From Aedes albopictus (lineage: Eukaryota > Arthropoda > Insecta > Diptera > Culicidae): a stretch of DNA of 64,000 bases. The notes under the pieces were generated by a model, which saw nothing but the letters and a program-made list of their open reading frames with translations, made no database searches and was not told where the DNA came from. The stretch is taken from assembly GCF_035046485.1 (NCBI RefSeq), contig NC_085137.1:38546566-38610565 (forward strand). Reading direction: 5' to 3'. The translations under genes were made by a program, and so were the position numbers. This document shows, piece by piece, positions 42,541 through 53,357 of the stretch. Numbering within the stretch: position 1 is the stretch's first letter; each line of letters opens with the position of its first letter.

Positions 42541-43865
42541 TTAGATTTAAGTAAAACTAGTCGAGCTTATATAAAGAAAAAGTGTGCAAAGTGCTACCAA
42601 AGTATATCCTCTTGGCCAAGTTGAGTGATTTTTCAAGCTCACTTTTTAATACCGCCACAGATCGTACTTTGGATAGACTACTTGCTACTTGGCTACTTAC
42701 TTACTACTTTCAACTTTGAGTTGCAGGGGGTGCACACGACCAAACTTCGCACAATCTCCATTCTGGGCGATATTGCCCACCTTCGCCTCGACATGTGACC
42801 TGGCTAAATTTCTGTCAATTATGTACCTTCTTTATTTCTTTTTTGAAGCTGTATGTACACGACGAGCCTCTGAATCTTACATCTGCAGCGAAGTCCTTCC
42901 GGGATCCAGTTCAAAGTCATTAAATTGCTACATCATAATGGGCAAGCATGGAAAACCTCGCCCGAACGTCTAAGATCGTTTTTCAAACTTTCTTTGTTTG
43001 CAATGAAATTTTCGTTTATCAAGCTTTCGAAGTGTGAATAGAAACTAAACATTGTTTGCTTGATAGCACCACAGTAGAAATAACCACAAAATTTATTGTG
43101 TGGTATTGAATCAGCATTGTTGTTCGACTAGCCTTCCAATGAACGCTGGTAGCACATGGTTTGCCAAATGCATATCAAGCAATCTGCAAGGCGTGCAAGC
43201 GGTTGTCGCGTCATCACTAGAATATTTTATTGCTCTATATGGAAACAATAAAAAGTTGACTTTGTGATCTTGAGATCCATTTGGACCACCTTAATTTCAC
43301 AAGATTGGAAAAAAATGTTCAAAAAATATGAAGAAACTTATCCGGAGACAGCATATTCATATGTAACTAGAACTAATAATTTAGACGTAAATATTTTTTT
43401 CCACTTTAATACGGCCCTCGGACCATCTTACCCTTACTTTTGTAAGAAACTCTGTCGCATGGCGACAGTAAAAAACTGTCTACAGCGCGTCCGGATGACC
43501 GCACCCTTACTTTTGTAAGAAACTCATTTATTCCATGATGAACTGCCAAAAGCAATGATTTTTCATCAATTCTTACACAATTTTATGCGTAATTCTTAAA
43601 AATTTCTGTTCACCGAAAACTTTACAATTCTATGAAGAGAAAATAGATTGTTAGCTTTTTATAGTGAGTTCAAATTTTATATCCATGGTTGTAACTATAG
43701 TACAAAAAGCCCAAGCGGAGATGGCGCCTTTCTCGAACCTTCGAAAACCCATTTCAACAAAACTTAATTGACATGTTGATGAATATCGCACTCTCATTCG
43801 TTAAACAAGAATTCATTTCATCTTGGGTTTTAAACCGGCATTCCACGGAATCTTAGATATTACTG
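42541..43865. other. Intergenic, no gene recognised
   Basis: Unique-looking DNA. CTTACTTTTGTAAGAAACTC is repeated directly (about 43,433 and 43,504) with a small hairpin between the copies. Open frames of 84-97 residues have no domain. Confidence 0.4.
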
Positions 43866-44461
43866 TCGTCATTTTTGACTCTACACATCGTCGTCATACA
43901 AAATATACCCATATTGCAAGGATTTTTTAGCCTAAAACTTCACTGAACAGCAATAAAAAGCCCAGCCATCTGGAATTTCGGGTCGCTATCTTGGTTATTC
44001 TGGACTCCATTTTTGGACTCCGGAAATCTTCCGCGTACTAAATATACCAATATTGCATGATTTTGGAGTCATCAATAATTATGAGCCACCATCATGGATT
44101 CGGGAACGCCATCTTGGATATTATGGTTGGCATTTTTTGACTCCATACATGTTCCGCATTCCAAATATATCCATATTTCATGGTGTTAGAGCTTAAAGCT
44201 CTATTGAGCGGCTTCAATCTTGAAATTTAAGCTTTCATCTTGGATTGTAAACCGCCATGTGGGATATTATGGTTGCCGTTTTTGGGCATCATACATGTTT
44301 CCTATGTCAAATATACCCATATCGCAAGGTTTTAGAGCCTAAATTTCTATTAAACAGCAGCCATCTTGAATTGTGGACCACCATTTTAGATTTCAGACCG
44401 CCATCTAGGATATTCCGGTCGTCAATTTTGGACTCCAGACATCTTTCCTATATAGGAAATA
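43866..44461 (+). repeat. Four diverged tandem units of ~124-146 bp
   Basis: The phrase TTTTGGACTCC...CATRTTTCC recurs near 43,872, 44,010, 44,134, 44,278 and 44,424. Each is followed by AAATATACCCATATTGCA-like and GCCATCTTGGATT-like blocks. Spacing of 124-146 bp shows an old tandem array with indels. Not coding. Confidence 0.75.
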
Positions 44462-44916
44462 TTCTGTAACCGTTCGTCGAATTCGCTTGAGAGTTTTGAA
44501 ACGCGATGGCTTTTGCGCCACTCTTGCGAACAAGAGACCATCGGTTCATTTTGAAGTTTGCCCGACCGTTTGACGACTCTTATCCCAAGGGCTTCTTCGA
44601 ACGGCCACTATCTTGTACAAAAACCCAAAACGCACTGAATCTGATACGCAAAAATGGACGAACTGAATCGATAACGAAAATTTACACCAAAAGAGACTAA
44701 AAGCAGAATAAACAACAACAAGCAAACAAGTAAGAGTCACTGAAGCGAATTTATTTAAACGATATCTTAAGAAACAAAAAAAAAAAATAGAAACAAGTAA
44801 AACAAAGCAATTGAATTCATTTGAATGTATATTGTCTTTCACAAAATGAGCGTCAAAATGAGTTGTGTACGTGTGTGTGTTGTATGTGTGTATGATCATG
44901 GCCATGAATAACGTAC

Positions 44917-45230
44917 CTGCGCAGGTTTTGGGTCGTTGACGATGCTCTCTTCGTGGCCAATCGTCGACGACGGTGGGCTCTTCCGATTGTTCGCCGAATT
45001 AACGATGCGGAGGGGGTGTCGGCGGTCCGGTACTCTGCTCGATCATGCGCAACCGCACGCAGGTAGGCCGGAAGTTCTCCCTTTACTCCGTTTGGCTGCC
45101 AGTAATTGGCGGGCGAGGAAGAGCACCAGTAGAGCACTGAATATGGCTTAAAGCCCAAAAATAAAAAGCACCTCTTGGACGCTGAAGTCCAAGGACGAAA
45201 CACACAATTAAAACAATATACACTAAACAC
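44917..45230 (-). CDS. Candidate exon, product unknown
   Basis: A GC-rich block (roughly 44,930-45,160) stands out from AT-rich neighbours and is open on the minus strand for 105 codons up to a good splice donor CAG|GTACGT (boundary 44,917/44,916). The peptide is arginine-rich towards its end (IGRAHRRRRLATKRASSTTQ) with no recognised domain. A different minus frame reads a hydrophobic SALLVLFLARQLLAAK stretch without an ATG, preceded by a possible AG acceptor. Either frame, or an untranslated exon, is possible. Confidence 0.3.
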
Positions 45231-45947
45231 GAATTCGAATTGAATAATTACCTTTTATAAAATACAAAAAAGCACAGGGAACAGAGTGTCTGCCCCTGGC
45301 GACAAAATCCAATGTTTAAGACACTACATAACGAAAAACAAAGTCAATTAATAATAAATTCACTTCAAATGACACTACTTTACAAAATTACAATTCCACT
45401 AAATACTACACACCTTTACAAAACTTAAACCTGGCAGAAGGTCGCCGAAGCTCACTTCTGTTCTCCAGCCGACTCTAACCAAAAGTCGATTTCTCAAGTC
45501 AAGTAAATTTCCTGCTATTGAAGCAGTCGTCTATTCAATTTACAAACTATTATATACAAGTGCGCCAAATTCAAATCGCACATGGCCGTAAAAGTATATT
45601 GCGCCATCGAAAAAGTCCTATAAGATACGTAACATGAATAACATGAATCGTCATTAGCTTAGCCTAGACACAAACCATATATGAAACGGATAATCGACTA
45701 CTAAATGAAACGGTTCAAACTCAAAGGCAAACTCAACGAATCCAATTCAATTAAGATTTTACTTGAAAAGATAAAAACGTCAAAAGCTACAAATTAACTA
45801 AAATAATCATGAAAACTAATAATTAATTATAAAAAAAAAAACAAATTCTAAAATCAAAATCAAAATATTCAAAAAATATAACAATTTATCTAATTGAATT
45901 CAAACTTTATTTTACTTAAAAAGATAAAAAAACGTCAAAACGTTACA

Positions 45948-46058
45948 ATTCTTTATTGCACCAAGTTGGTGTCACCAAAGTATCTAACCTCAAAATGACT
46001 GACAATTCTCAGGTATTTTTTACAAGTGTAGCACGAGCATGAAAAGGACGACAACAAG
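45948..46058 (-). repeat. TGACCTGAGA repeat, copy E
   Basis: On the minus strand: GTCGTCCTTTTCATGCTCGT, TACCTGAGAATTGTCAGTCA, TTTTGAGGTTAG and a TGCAATAAAGAATT end. Best preserved full-length copy. Confidence 0.65.
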
Positions 46059-46187
46059 CATGGCAAAAAAAAGACAATTACACCGTCTTCGACCTTGCGG
46101 CCTCTACAGACTGAACATTACAAACATTCGACAACGGACAACACATATAACACCCAGTGGCCCAGTGGAGAATTTTCCGTTCGACGA

Positions 46188-46774
46188 AGAACTAAGCTAA
46201 AAAATCTAGAAAAAAAGTTATTAAATAAATTAATCCTTGATGTCATCGACCAAAAGTTTGGGGTCAAAATGATGTATCGGCCAAAAGTTTGGGGTCACTA
46301 TCGTAAAACATGGAAAAGTGATTTGGTGTTATCTTCGTCATCTATAGTTCAATTTTAATTCTTTGTGGCTCATTTCAAAGATAATTAACTAAATTTACGT
46401 TTGATGTATTTAACTTAACGTATTTAACGATTTTTGTATATAAAAATATTATGTTAAGTTAACACATTTCACCACACTTAAAAAAATAAGGCAACTTTAC
46501 GTTAAGTTTTAGTATGTAAATTTCAATAAATATGTGTGGTTCAATGTCTATGCAGTAAGTATCATTCATTTTGTTTCAAATAAGCCAAGAAGAATTAAAA
46601 TTGAATGAAAGATGACAAAGATATGAACAAATCACTTTTCAATGTTTTACGATAGTGACCCCAAATTTTTGGCCGATACATCATATTGAGGGGTGACCTC
46701 AAACTTTTGGTCGATGACATCAAGGATTAATTTACTTTATAATTTTTTTTTTCTAGATTTTTTAGCTAAGTTCT
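46188..46774. mobile_element. 587-bp foldback element with ~155-bp arms
   Basis: The arms begin AGAACTAAGCTAAAAAATCT (left) and AGAACTTAGCTAAAAAATCT (right, minus strand). They then share TCCTTGATGTCATCGACCAA, AAGTTTGGGGTCACTATCGT and the GATGTATCGGCCAAAA block. A third CCCCAAACTTTTGATCGGAA lies at about 47,062-47,081. The ACCAAAAGTTTGGGGTCA phrase is reminiscent of Tc1-type termini. No transposase frame. Confidence 0.75.
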
Positions 46775-47828
46775 GTAAAAGACAGTTGAAAGCTAATAGA
46801 AAATTGGTTATATTACCGCTCTCATCTTAAATTTGGTCGACCCAATTTCCAGCGACACTGCCGTAAGTTTATATTAATTTTTTATAAAATTTGGCAACTT
46901 TGGTTTAAGTTAACATACAAAATGTTTTGAAAAAGTTTCGTCTAAATCATGTTCAAAGTTTCTTTGACTTATTATCTTTTGAATGAGATCTAGGGTTTTG
47001 AAATCGGACGCAAGTTGGCGAAGATATGGGCCTAAAAAAATGACATGTTTTTGAGGGGGTAACCCCAAACTTTTGATCGGAAGTGTAGATATTTGACAGT
47101 TCATCATTCAATGATAAACCGACAAAACCGATGTACTTTCATCAAATCTTACACAATTTATCGTGTAATTCTCAACTCTGTTGTAACATATCAAAAAATC
47201 ATCATCAAAACTCTATGAAGGGAGTGGAGAATGTAAGCTTTTTAATAGTGAGTTCAAATTTGAAATCTATTTTGGCATTCATAATGAAAAACAAGATTTA
47301 ACGATAACATTTAATATGGCAGCCCTATTTTTTTAACTATTCATGTTGATTTTCATAACTTTCCCTACATCAAAACATAGCCACCCTGAAGACGAATTGT
47401 ACCGTGCAAAAATCAAATTGATCGGTTGATCCATTCGTGAGTTATATTGCTTCAAATATATAGCGAGGTAATTTGCTAACAGAAAAATAAACAATCAGGG
47501 ATTTAACCTGTTCTAGTTGTTGTCTAGTCGAGTTTACACATGCACAGCCATCTCTTGTAAGAATCCTGGAAAATGATAAAACTAGTCTACTCTTGTCATT
47601 CATCAGAGATGCATCAAAAGTATTGAAGTGGCCAGGTCTAATCTGCAGCATCATTGAATACATTTTAACTAAATCATGGGAGGACGACATCTCGGTAGCC
47701 TATCCGTATAGTATCCAGTATAAATACGAAGCCAATACTTTGGGAGTGACGTTGCTAAAAAGTTAATGTCACTCTGTTGCAGCATCTCCTCCTGCTACGG
47801 GACATAGGGATTCAAAAATTGATGCGAG
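46775..47828. other. Intergenic, with part of the 3.5-kb dispersed repeat
   Basis: At about 47,340-47,460, ATAGCCACCCTGAAGACGAA and GATCGGTTGATCCATTCGTG match the interior of the retroelement tail family seen at 3.5 kb. No gene otherwise. Confidence 0.45.
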
Positions 47829-47874
47829 CTGTCAAAAATTTTTTAGGTTAGGTTTTGTGGTGTAATAAAGAATG
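47829..47874 (+). repeat. TGACCTGAGA repeat, copy F (core deleted)
   Basis: CTGTCAAAAATTTTTTAGGT, TAGGTTTTGTGG and TGTAATAAAGAATG. The ACCTGAGA core is missing. The end is about 15 nt from the 3' end of the tRNA-Asn gene. Confidence 0.55.
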
Positions 47875-47889
47875 ACCCGATAAAATATC

Positions 47890-47906
47890 CGCCCCCGGGT
47901 GGACTC

Positions 47907-47958
<52 letters not shown>

Positions 47959-47963
47959 AAGGC
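47890..47963 (-). tRNA. tRNA-Asn(GTT)
   Basis: 74 nt. Anticodon loop CTGTTAA gives GTT (complement at 47,927-47,929). Box A TGGCGCAATCGG and box B GGTTCGAGTCC are intact. The acceptor stem GCCTTCG/CGGGGGC has two G-T pairs but no mismatch. A T4 run follows on the minus strand (GGATATTTTAT). Likely functional. Confidence 0.97.
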
Positions 47964-48069
47964 TTACAAAAATAAAAGCGATAATGATACCACAAGTTAT
48001 AAAGAAACTTCTTATCAAGTGATTTGATAAGATAGTCTTCGGTGTTATGTGTTCAAATTTAATTAAAAG

Positions 48070-48247
48070 TAATAATCAACTAATGCGTTTTATTCTTGTA
48101 ACATAGAAGCAAAGCTCGCGAAAACGCTTGAAATAGCCATATTATTTGTCAGGTTGAGTCTCAAAATAGCTGGATCAACAAAGATCTTATTCATCCACCA
48201 GTTTCTGCAACGGTTTCGTTGTAGCCATAATGCCTCATATTATTTAC
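48070..48247 (-). other. Candidate terminal exon of a minus-strand transcript
   Basis: A strong acceptor (CTTCTTTTTTACAG) ends at 48,248. The exon contains a 13-codon frame MATTKPLQKLVDE* (48,187-48,228, context GGCATTATGG) and a second frame open from the splice site (VNNMRHYGYNETVAETGG*). AATAAA follows at 48,089-48,094. It could be the last exon of a small gene whose other exons lie towards 48.4-48.6 kb, where a CTCTCTTCCTTGG stretch resembles a pyrimidine-rich 5' end. The identity is unknown. Confidence 0.3.
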
Positions 48248-50085
48248 CTGTAAAAAAGAAGAAAAGAAAGACAAAAGTTAGTTTACCGAAAACCATACCC
48301 CAATAAAACAATTTACACACAAACAATTAAAACGCACAAAGCCCGCATGATCTTATCGCAATCTACATGGTCATAAAAACTTCAATCCCACAACCGACAC
48401 CCATGTCCACCCTGAAAGAACTATAGAAAGAATCACCTCAAACGAAGATCGCCCGTAACTTTCTCGGCGTTTGTGCGTTTGCTTCTTAAGGGGGTGCGTG
48501 CGATCGTCTTCCAAGGAAGAGAGACTAATCCTTCCTAATTAAAACGCGTATCGCCACGTGCGCCTTTGCGTTGGTTGAGCTCACACGCGATCAACAAACC
48601 GCACACGCTTCGTCGATGGTGAAATTATTATAGGTACGTAGAAGACTAGATGGTAACAAAACTCCTTGAACTGGTGAACATCTGACATTCCTGATGCGAT
48701 AAGGATGCGATCTGGAATTCTAGATCAAAAGAAAGAAAGTGTAATAAAGCTATTAAAATTTCTCGTTCAGCCGTGCGTGTATCAGGTACCCTGCTGATGG
48801 TCGTGGCTCATTTTTTAATTATCTGTGGGTCCAGACGGAATCGTCTTCGGATGGTTGATCTTCTGTAAAATATATGTACCTATGAATGATTGCTCACCAT
48901 CTGAAGACCATAAAAATGTCCACAAATGGGGAGGTCAAGACGAACGAAGATTGTCACCAACGACAGTTCAGTAGGTTTTGAGTGACCGCGCTACCTGAGA
49001 AGTTAAGATAATGTCGCTCCTGATTTTGGGCAGTTCGTAAATTTTATCAAATGGGACAGTTATGCGACGGAGATACGCTTCATTGAAGGCAGGCGATTGC
49101 AATCGTTGCGTTGAGATTTGTTGCCTGTCGAAGCCAATAAACGAACGGTTCCGGTGAGATATGGACGACGACGTTGATGAAGATTGAAAGAGGAAGAAAG
49201 TATCCCTTCCTTGCATTATTGGTAGTTCTGATGTGATGTGGTAGAATCGATTCCTTTTGCTCAATTTCTCCTTTCATGTTCATGTCGGCTGTAGCAGGGA
49301 AGACTGTGATGTAACGGTTCACTTACGATTTCCAGCTTGTTTGATTTGGATATGATTCTTCAATTTTTTTTTCGAAATTTCTCCAAGGCCAGTCAGCCAA
49401 TCGGTGCGCGAGAAGAAAGCAAATCGGTAGCAAGCAGCAGATTGTGGTCAGGATCTGGAATCCCTTTGATGTGATTCAATGTGTCTAACACACGCTACTG
49501 TTACGCTGGCTGTTGCGTTCAATGAATGATTTTGGGTCGCGTCGTCGTTCGCATTGTTTGCCGAACATAATCTTCTTGAGAAAATTGGAAAGGAAAACGG
49601 TTTTGATTCTCGTTCCGTCATTCTGGCCCGGTCGGTGATGGGTGAAAATCATAATCTAGTTTCAGACACGAGAGATGGCAAAGGTCCAGTGGGATTTCGG
49701 GGTTTCCAACCAAGGAGGGGATTTATTGCGCCCAAATGTTACTTTTAATGTGAGTCAGATGTGGCGCGCCGGCGTCAATAATCCGGCCGTAAGCTCGTTC
49801 GTTCAGTCGGTCGCTTCTGATTCTGATGAGGATGGGAAGTTTTTGGAAGCAATTAAGAAGACATTCGATGCGAATTTGAAAGCGTATGGCGATACCATAT
49901 TGGCGGTCACAGCAGTGAACTATTACTTATTCTTTACTCTTCGAATGACATTTTTTTTACAAAAGATGAAACAATAATGATTATACCTATATGAAAGAAT
50001 TAATACATTAAAAAACTCAAGTCTAACACATTCATCTTGTTGTGGAAATACAATGTCTTTCAGTGTAATCTATTCCACCATCACA
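48248..50085. other. Unassigned region with two modest plus-strand frames
   Basis: Moderate GC and no recognised repeat for most of its length. Plus-strand frames at 49,554-49,748 and 49,675-49,977 overlap in different frames. The second (MAKVQWDFGVSNQGG..., VSQMWRAGVNNPAVSSFVQ) reads like genuine protein in its first 80 residues, but I do not recognise it. It may be a host exon or a retroelement remnant. Confidence 0.3.
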
Positions 50086-50157
50086 TCCTCGATAGTATAG
50101 TGGTCAGTATCCCCGCCTGTCACGCGGGAGACCGGGGTTCAATTCCCCGTCCTTTCA
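50086..50157 (+). pseudogene. tRNA-Asp(GTC) pseudogene with replaced 3' acceptor strand
   Basis: TCCTCGATAGTATAGTGGTC through the anticodon loop CTGTCAC (GTC) and the T arm to CCCCGTC is a perfect tRNA-Asp. The 3' acceptor strand should pair with TCCTCGA but reads TCCTTTC, so five of seven pairs are lost and there is no nearby T4 terminator. The replacing sequence is the start of the TGACCTGAGA repeat (GTCCTTT-CATGC), joined where both share a CCCGTCC-like string. Internal promoter boxes remain, so it could still be transcribed. Confidence 0.85.
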
Positions 50158-50228
50158 TGCTTATGTTACATCTGTCAAAATGACCTGAGAGTTGTCCGCC
50201 ATTTTAAGGTAAGGTTCGATGGTGAAAC
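50150..50228 (+). repeat. TGACCTGAGA repeat, copy G (fused to tRNA-Asp)
   Basis: CCTTTCATGCTTATGTTACA, CAAAATGACCTGAGAGTTGT, CATTTTAAGGTAAGGTTCGA, TGGTGAAACGG. The AATAAA end is not preserved. Confidence 0.65.
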
Positions 50229-50264
50229 GGAGAATATCTAAAGACAAAATTTTGAACTATTTTT

Positions 50265-53200
50265 CCAGATTCATGACAGGGATTTTTCCAGAATCCTGAC
50301 AGGGATTCTCTCAGAATCCTGACAGGGATTCTTCCAGAATCCTGACAGGGATTCTTCCAGAATCCTGACAGGGGTTCTTCCAGAATCCTGACAGGGGTTC
50401 TTCCAGAATCCTGACAGGGATTCTTCCAGAATCCTGACAGGGATTCTTCCAGAATCCTGACAGGGATTCTTCCAGAATCCTGACAGGGATTCTTCCAGAA
50501 TCCTGACAGGGATTCTTCCAGAATCCTGACAGGGATTCTTTTAGAATCCTGACAAGGATTCTTCCAGAATCCTGACAGGGATTCTTCCAGAATCCTGACA
50601 GGGATTCTTCCAGAATCCTGACAGGGATTCTTCCAGAATCCTGACAGGGATTCTTCCAGAATCCTGACAGGGATTCTTTTAGAATCCTGACAGGGATTCT
50701 TCCATAATCCTGACAGGGATTCTTCCAGAATCCTGACAGGGATTCTTCCAGAATCCTGACAGGGATTCTTCCAGAATCCTGACAGGGATTCTTCCAGAAT
50801 CCTGACAGGGATTCTTCCAGAATCCTGACAGGGATTCTTCCAGAATCCTGACAGGGATTCTTCCAGAGTCCTGACAGGGATTCTTCCAGAATCCTGACAG
50901 GGATTCTTCCAGAATCCTGACAGGGATTCTTCCAGAATCCTGACAGGAATTCTTCCAGAATCCTGACAGGGATTCTTCCAGAATCCTGACAGGGATTCTT
51001 CCAGAATCCTGAGAGGGATTCTTCCAGAATCCTGAGAGGGATTCTTCCAGAATCCTGACAGGGATTCTTCCAAAATCCTGGCAGGGATTCTCCCAGAATC
51101 CTGGCAGGGATTCTCCCAGAATCCTGGCAGGGATTCTCCCAGAATCCTGGCAGGGATTCTCCCAGAATCCTGGCAGGGATTCTCCCAGAATCTTGGCAGG
51201 GATTCTCCCAGAATCTTGGCAGGGATTCTCCAAGAATCCTGATAGGAATTCATGCAGAATCCTGACAGGGATTCTCCCAGAATCCTGACAGGGATTCTCC
51301 CAGAATCCTGACAGGGATTCTCCCAGAATCCTGACAGGGATTCTCCCAGAATCCTGACAGGGATTCTCCCAGAATCCTGACAGGGATTCTCCCAGAATCC
51401 TGACAAGGATTCTCCTGGAATCCTGACAGGGATTCTCCCAGACTCCTGACAGGGATTCTCCCCGAATCCTGACAGGGATTCTCCCAGAATCCTGACAGGG
51501 ATTCTCCCCGAATCCTGACAGGGATTCTCCCAGAATCCTGACAGGGATTCTCCCAGAATCCTGCCAGGGATTCTCCCAGAATCCTGCCAGGGATTCTCCC
51601 AGAATCCTGCCAGGGATTCTCCCAGAATCCAGCCAGGGATTCTTCCAGAATCCTGCCAGGGATTCTCCCAGAATCCTGCTAGAGTTTCTCCCAGAATCCT
51701 GCCAGGGATTCTCCCAGAATCCTGACAGGGACTCTCCCAGAATGCTCGCAGGGATTCTCCCAGAATCTTGAGAGGGATTCATCAATAATCTTGAGAAGGA
51801 TTCTTTACGAAATCCTAAGAAGGATTTGTTCTGAATCCTGTGAGGGATTCTCCCAGAATCCTGAGAGGGATTCTTCCAGAATCCTGAGAGATTCTTCCAG
51901 AATCCTGGCAGGGATTCTCCCAGAGACCTGAGAGGTATTCTCCCAGAATCCTGACAGAGATTCTCCTAGAGTCATTAGATGTCCTCTCCTCTCCTCTTCT
52001 TGGCGTAACGTCCTCACTGGGACAAAGCCTGCTTCTCAGCTTAGTGTTCTATGAGCACTTCCACAGTTATTAACTGAGAGCTTCCTCTGAAATGACCATT
52101 TTGCATGTGTATGTGACAGGGATTCTCCCGATATCCTGACAAGGATCCTTCCAGAATCCTGACAGGGATTCTCCCAGAAACCTGACAGGGATTCTCCCAG
52201 AATCCTGGCAGGGATTCTCCCAGAATCCTGGCAGGGATTCTCCCAGAATTCTGGCAGGGATTCTCCCAGAATTCTGGCAGGGATTCTCCCAGAATCCTGG
52301 CAGGGATTCTCCCAGAATCCTGGCAGGGATTCTCCCAGAATCCTGGCAGGGATTCTCCCAGAATCCTGGCAGGGATTCTCCCAGAATCCTGGCAGGGATT
52401 CTCTCAGAATCCTGATAGGAATTCACCCAGAATCCTGACAGGGATTCTCCCAGAATTCTGAGAGGGATTTCCCCAGAATTCTGACAAGGATTCACCCAGA
52501 ATCTTGACAGGGATTCTCCCAGAATTCTCAGGGATTCTCCAAGAATCTTGACAGTGAATCTCCCTGAATCTTGAGAGGGATTTTCCAATAATCTTGAGAA
52601 GGATTCTTCCCGAAATCAAAAGACAGATTCTCCCTGAATCCTGAGAGTGATTCTTCCTGAATCCGGAGAGGGATTCTTCCAGAATCCTGTCAGGGATTCT
52701 TCCAGAGTCCTGGCAGGGATTCTCCCAGAATCATGGCAGGGATTCTTCCAGAATCCTGGCAGTTATTCTCCCAGAATCCTGGCAGGGATTCTCCCAGAAT
52801 CCTGGCAGGGATTCTCCCAGAATCCTGGCAGGGATTCTTCCAGAATTCTGGCAGGGATTCTCTCAGAATCCTGATAGGAATTCATCCAGAATCCTGACAG
52901 GGATTTCCCCAGAATTCTGACAAGGATTCACCCAGAATCTTGACAGGGATTCTCCCAGAATTCTAACAGGGATTCTCCAAGAATATTGACAGTGAAACTC
53001 CCTGAATCTTGAGAGGGATTTTCTAATAAGGATTCTTCCCGAAATCAAAAGACAGATTCTCCCTGAATCCTGAGAGTGATTCTTCCTGAATCCGGAGAGG
53101 GATTCTCCCAGAATCCTGGCAGAATTCTGATTGGGATTCTTCCAGAATCCTGACAGGGTTTCTCCCAGAGTCCTTAGAGGGATGCTCCAAGAATTCTGAG

Positions 53201-53357
53201 AGGGTTTTTTCTAGAATTCTGTGAGGGATTTTTCCAGAATTCAAAAAAGGATTCTTCCAGAATCCTGAGAAGGATTTTCCCAGAATCTTGTGAGGGGTTT
53301 TCCCATAATCCTGACAGGGATTCTCCCATAATCCTGACAGGGATTCTCGCTAAATCC
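50265..53357. repeat. 23-bp satellite array 1 (AGAATCCTGACAGGGATTCT type)
   Basis: About 3.0 kb of 23-bp units, mostly GATTCTTCCAGAATCCTGAC. Variants cluster: TTCC up to about 51,070; CTCC with GGCAGG to about 51,230; CTCC with GACAGG or GCCAGG to about 51,780; then increasingly diverged units. Every unit keeps GAATC and GATTC (inverse pentamers). Minus-strand frames of 400 and 368 codons are by-products of the repeat. The array is split by a Feilai fragment at about 51,981-52,114. Confidence 0.97.
51981..52114 (-). mobile_element. Feilai SINE 3' fragment inside the satellite
   Basis: On the minus strand: ATAACTGTGGAAGTGCTCAT, CTAAGCTGAGAAGCAGGCTT, CAGTGAGGACGTTACGCCAA and a purine-rich AAGAAGAGGAGAGG tail. 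Only the 3' part is present (no tRNA head), as in 5'-truncated SINEs. The satellite continues on both sides. Confidence 0.85.

Noticed and set aside
50204..51785. Minus-strand frames of 400 and 368 codons encoding 23-residue repeats (ESLSGFWKNPCQDSGRIPVR)
   Set aside because: They are produced by the 23-bp satellite. Since 23 is not divisible by 3, all frames cycle through the same peptide, and the variants change freely with no coding constraint.
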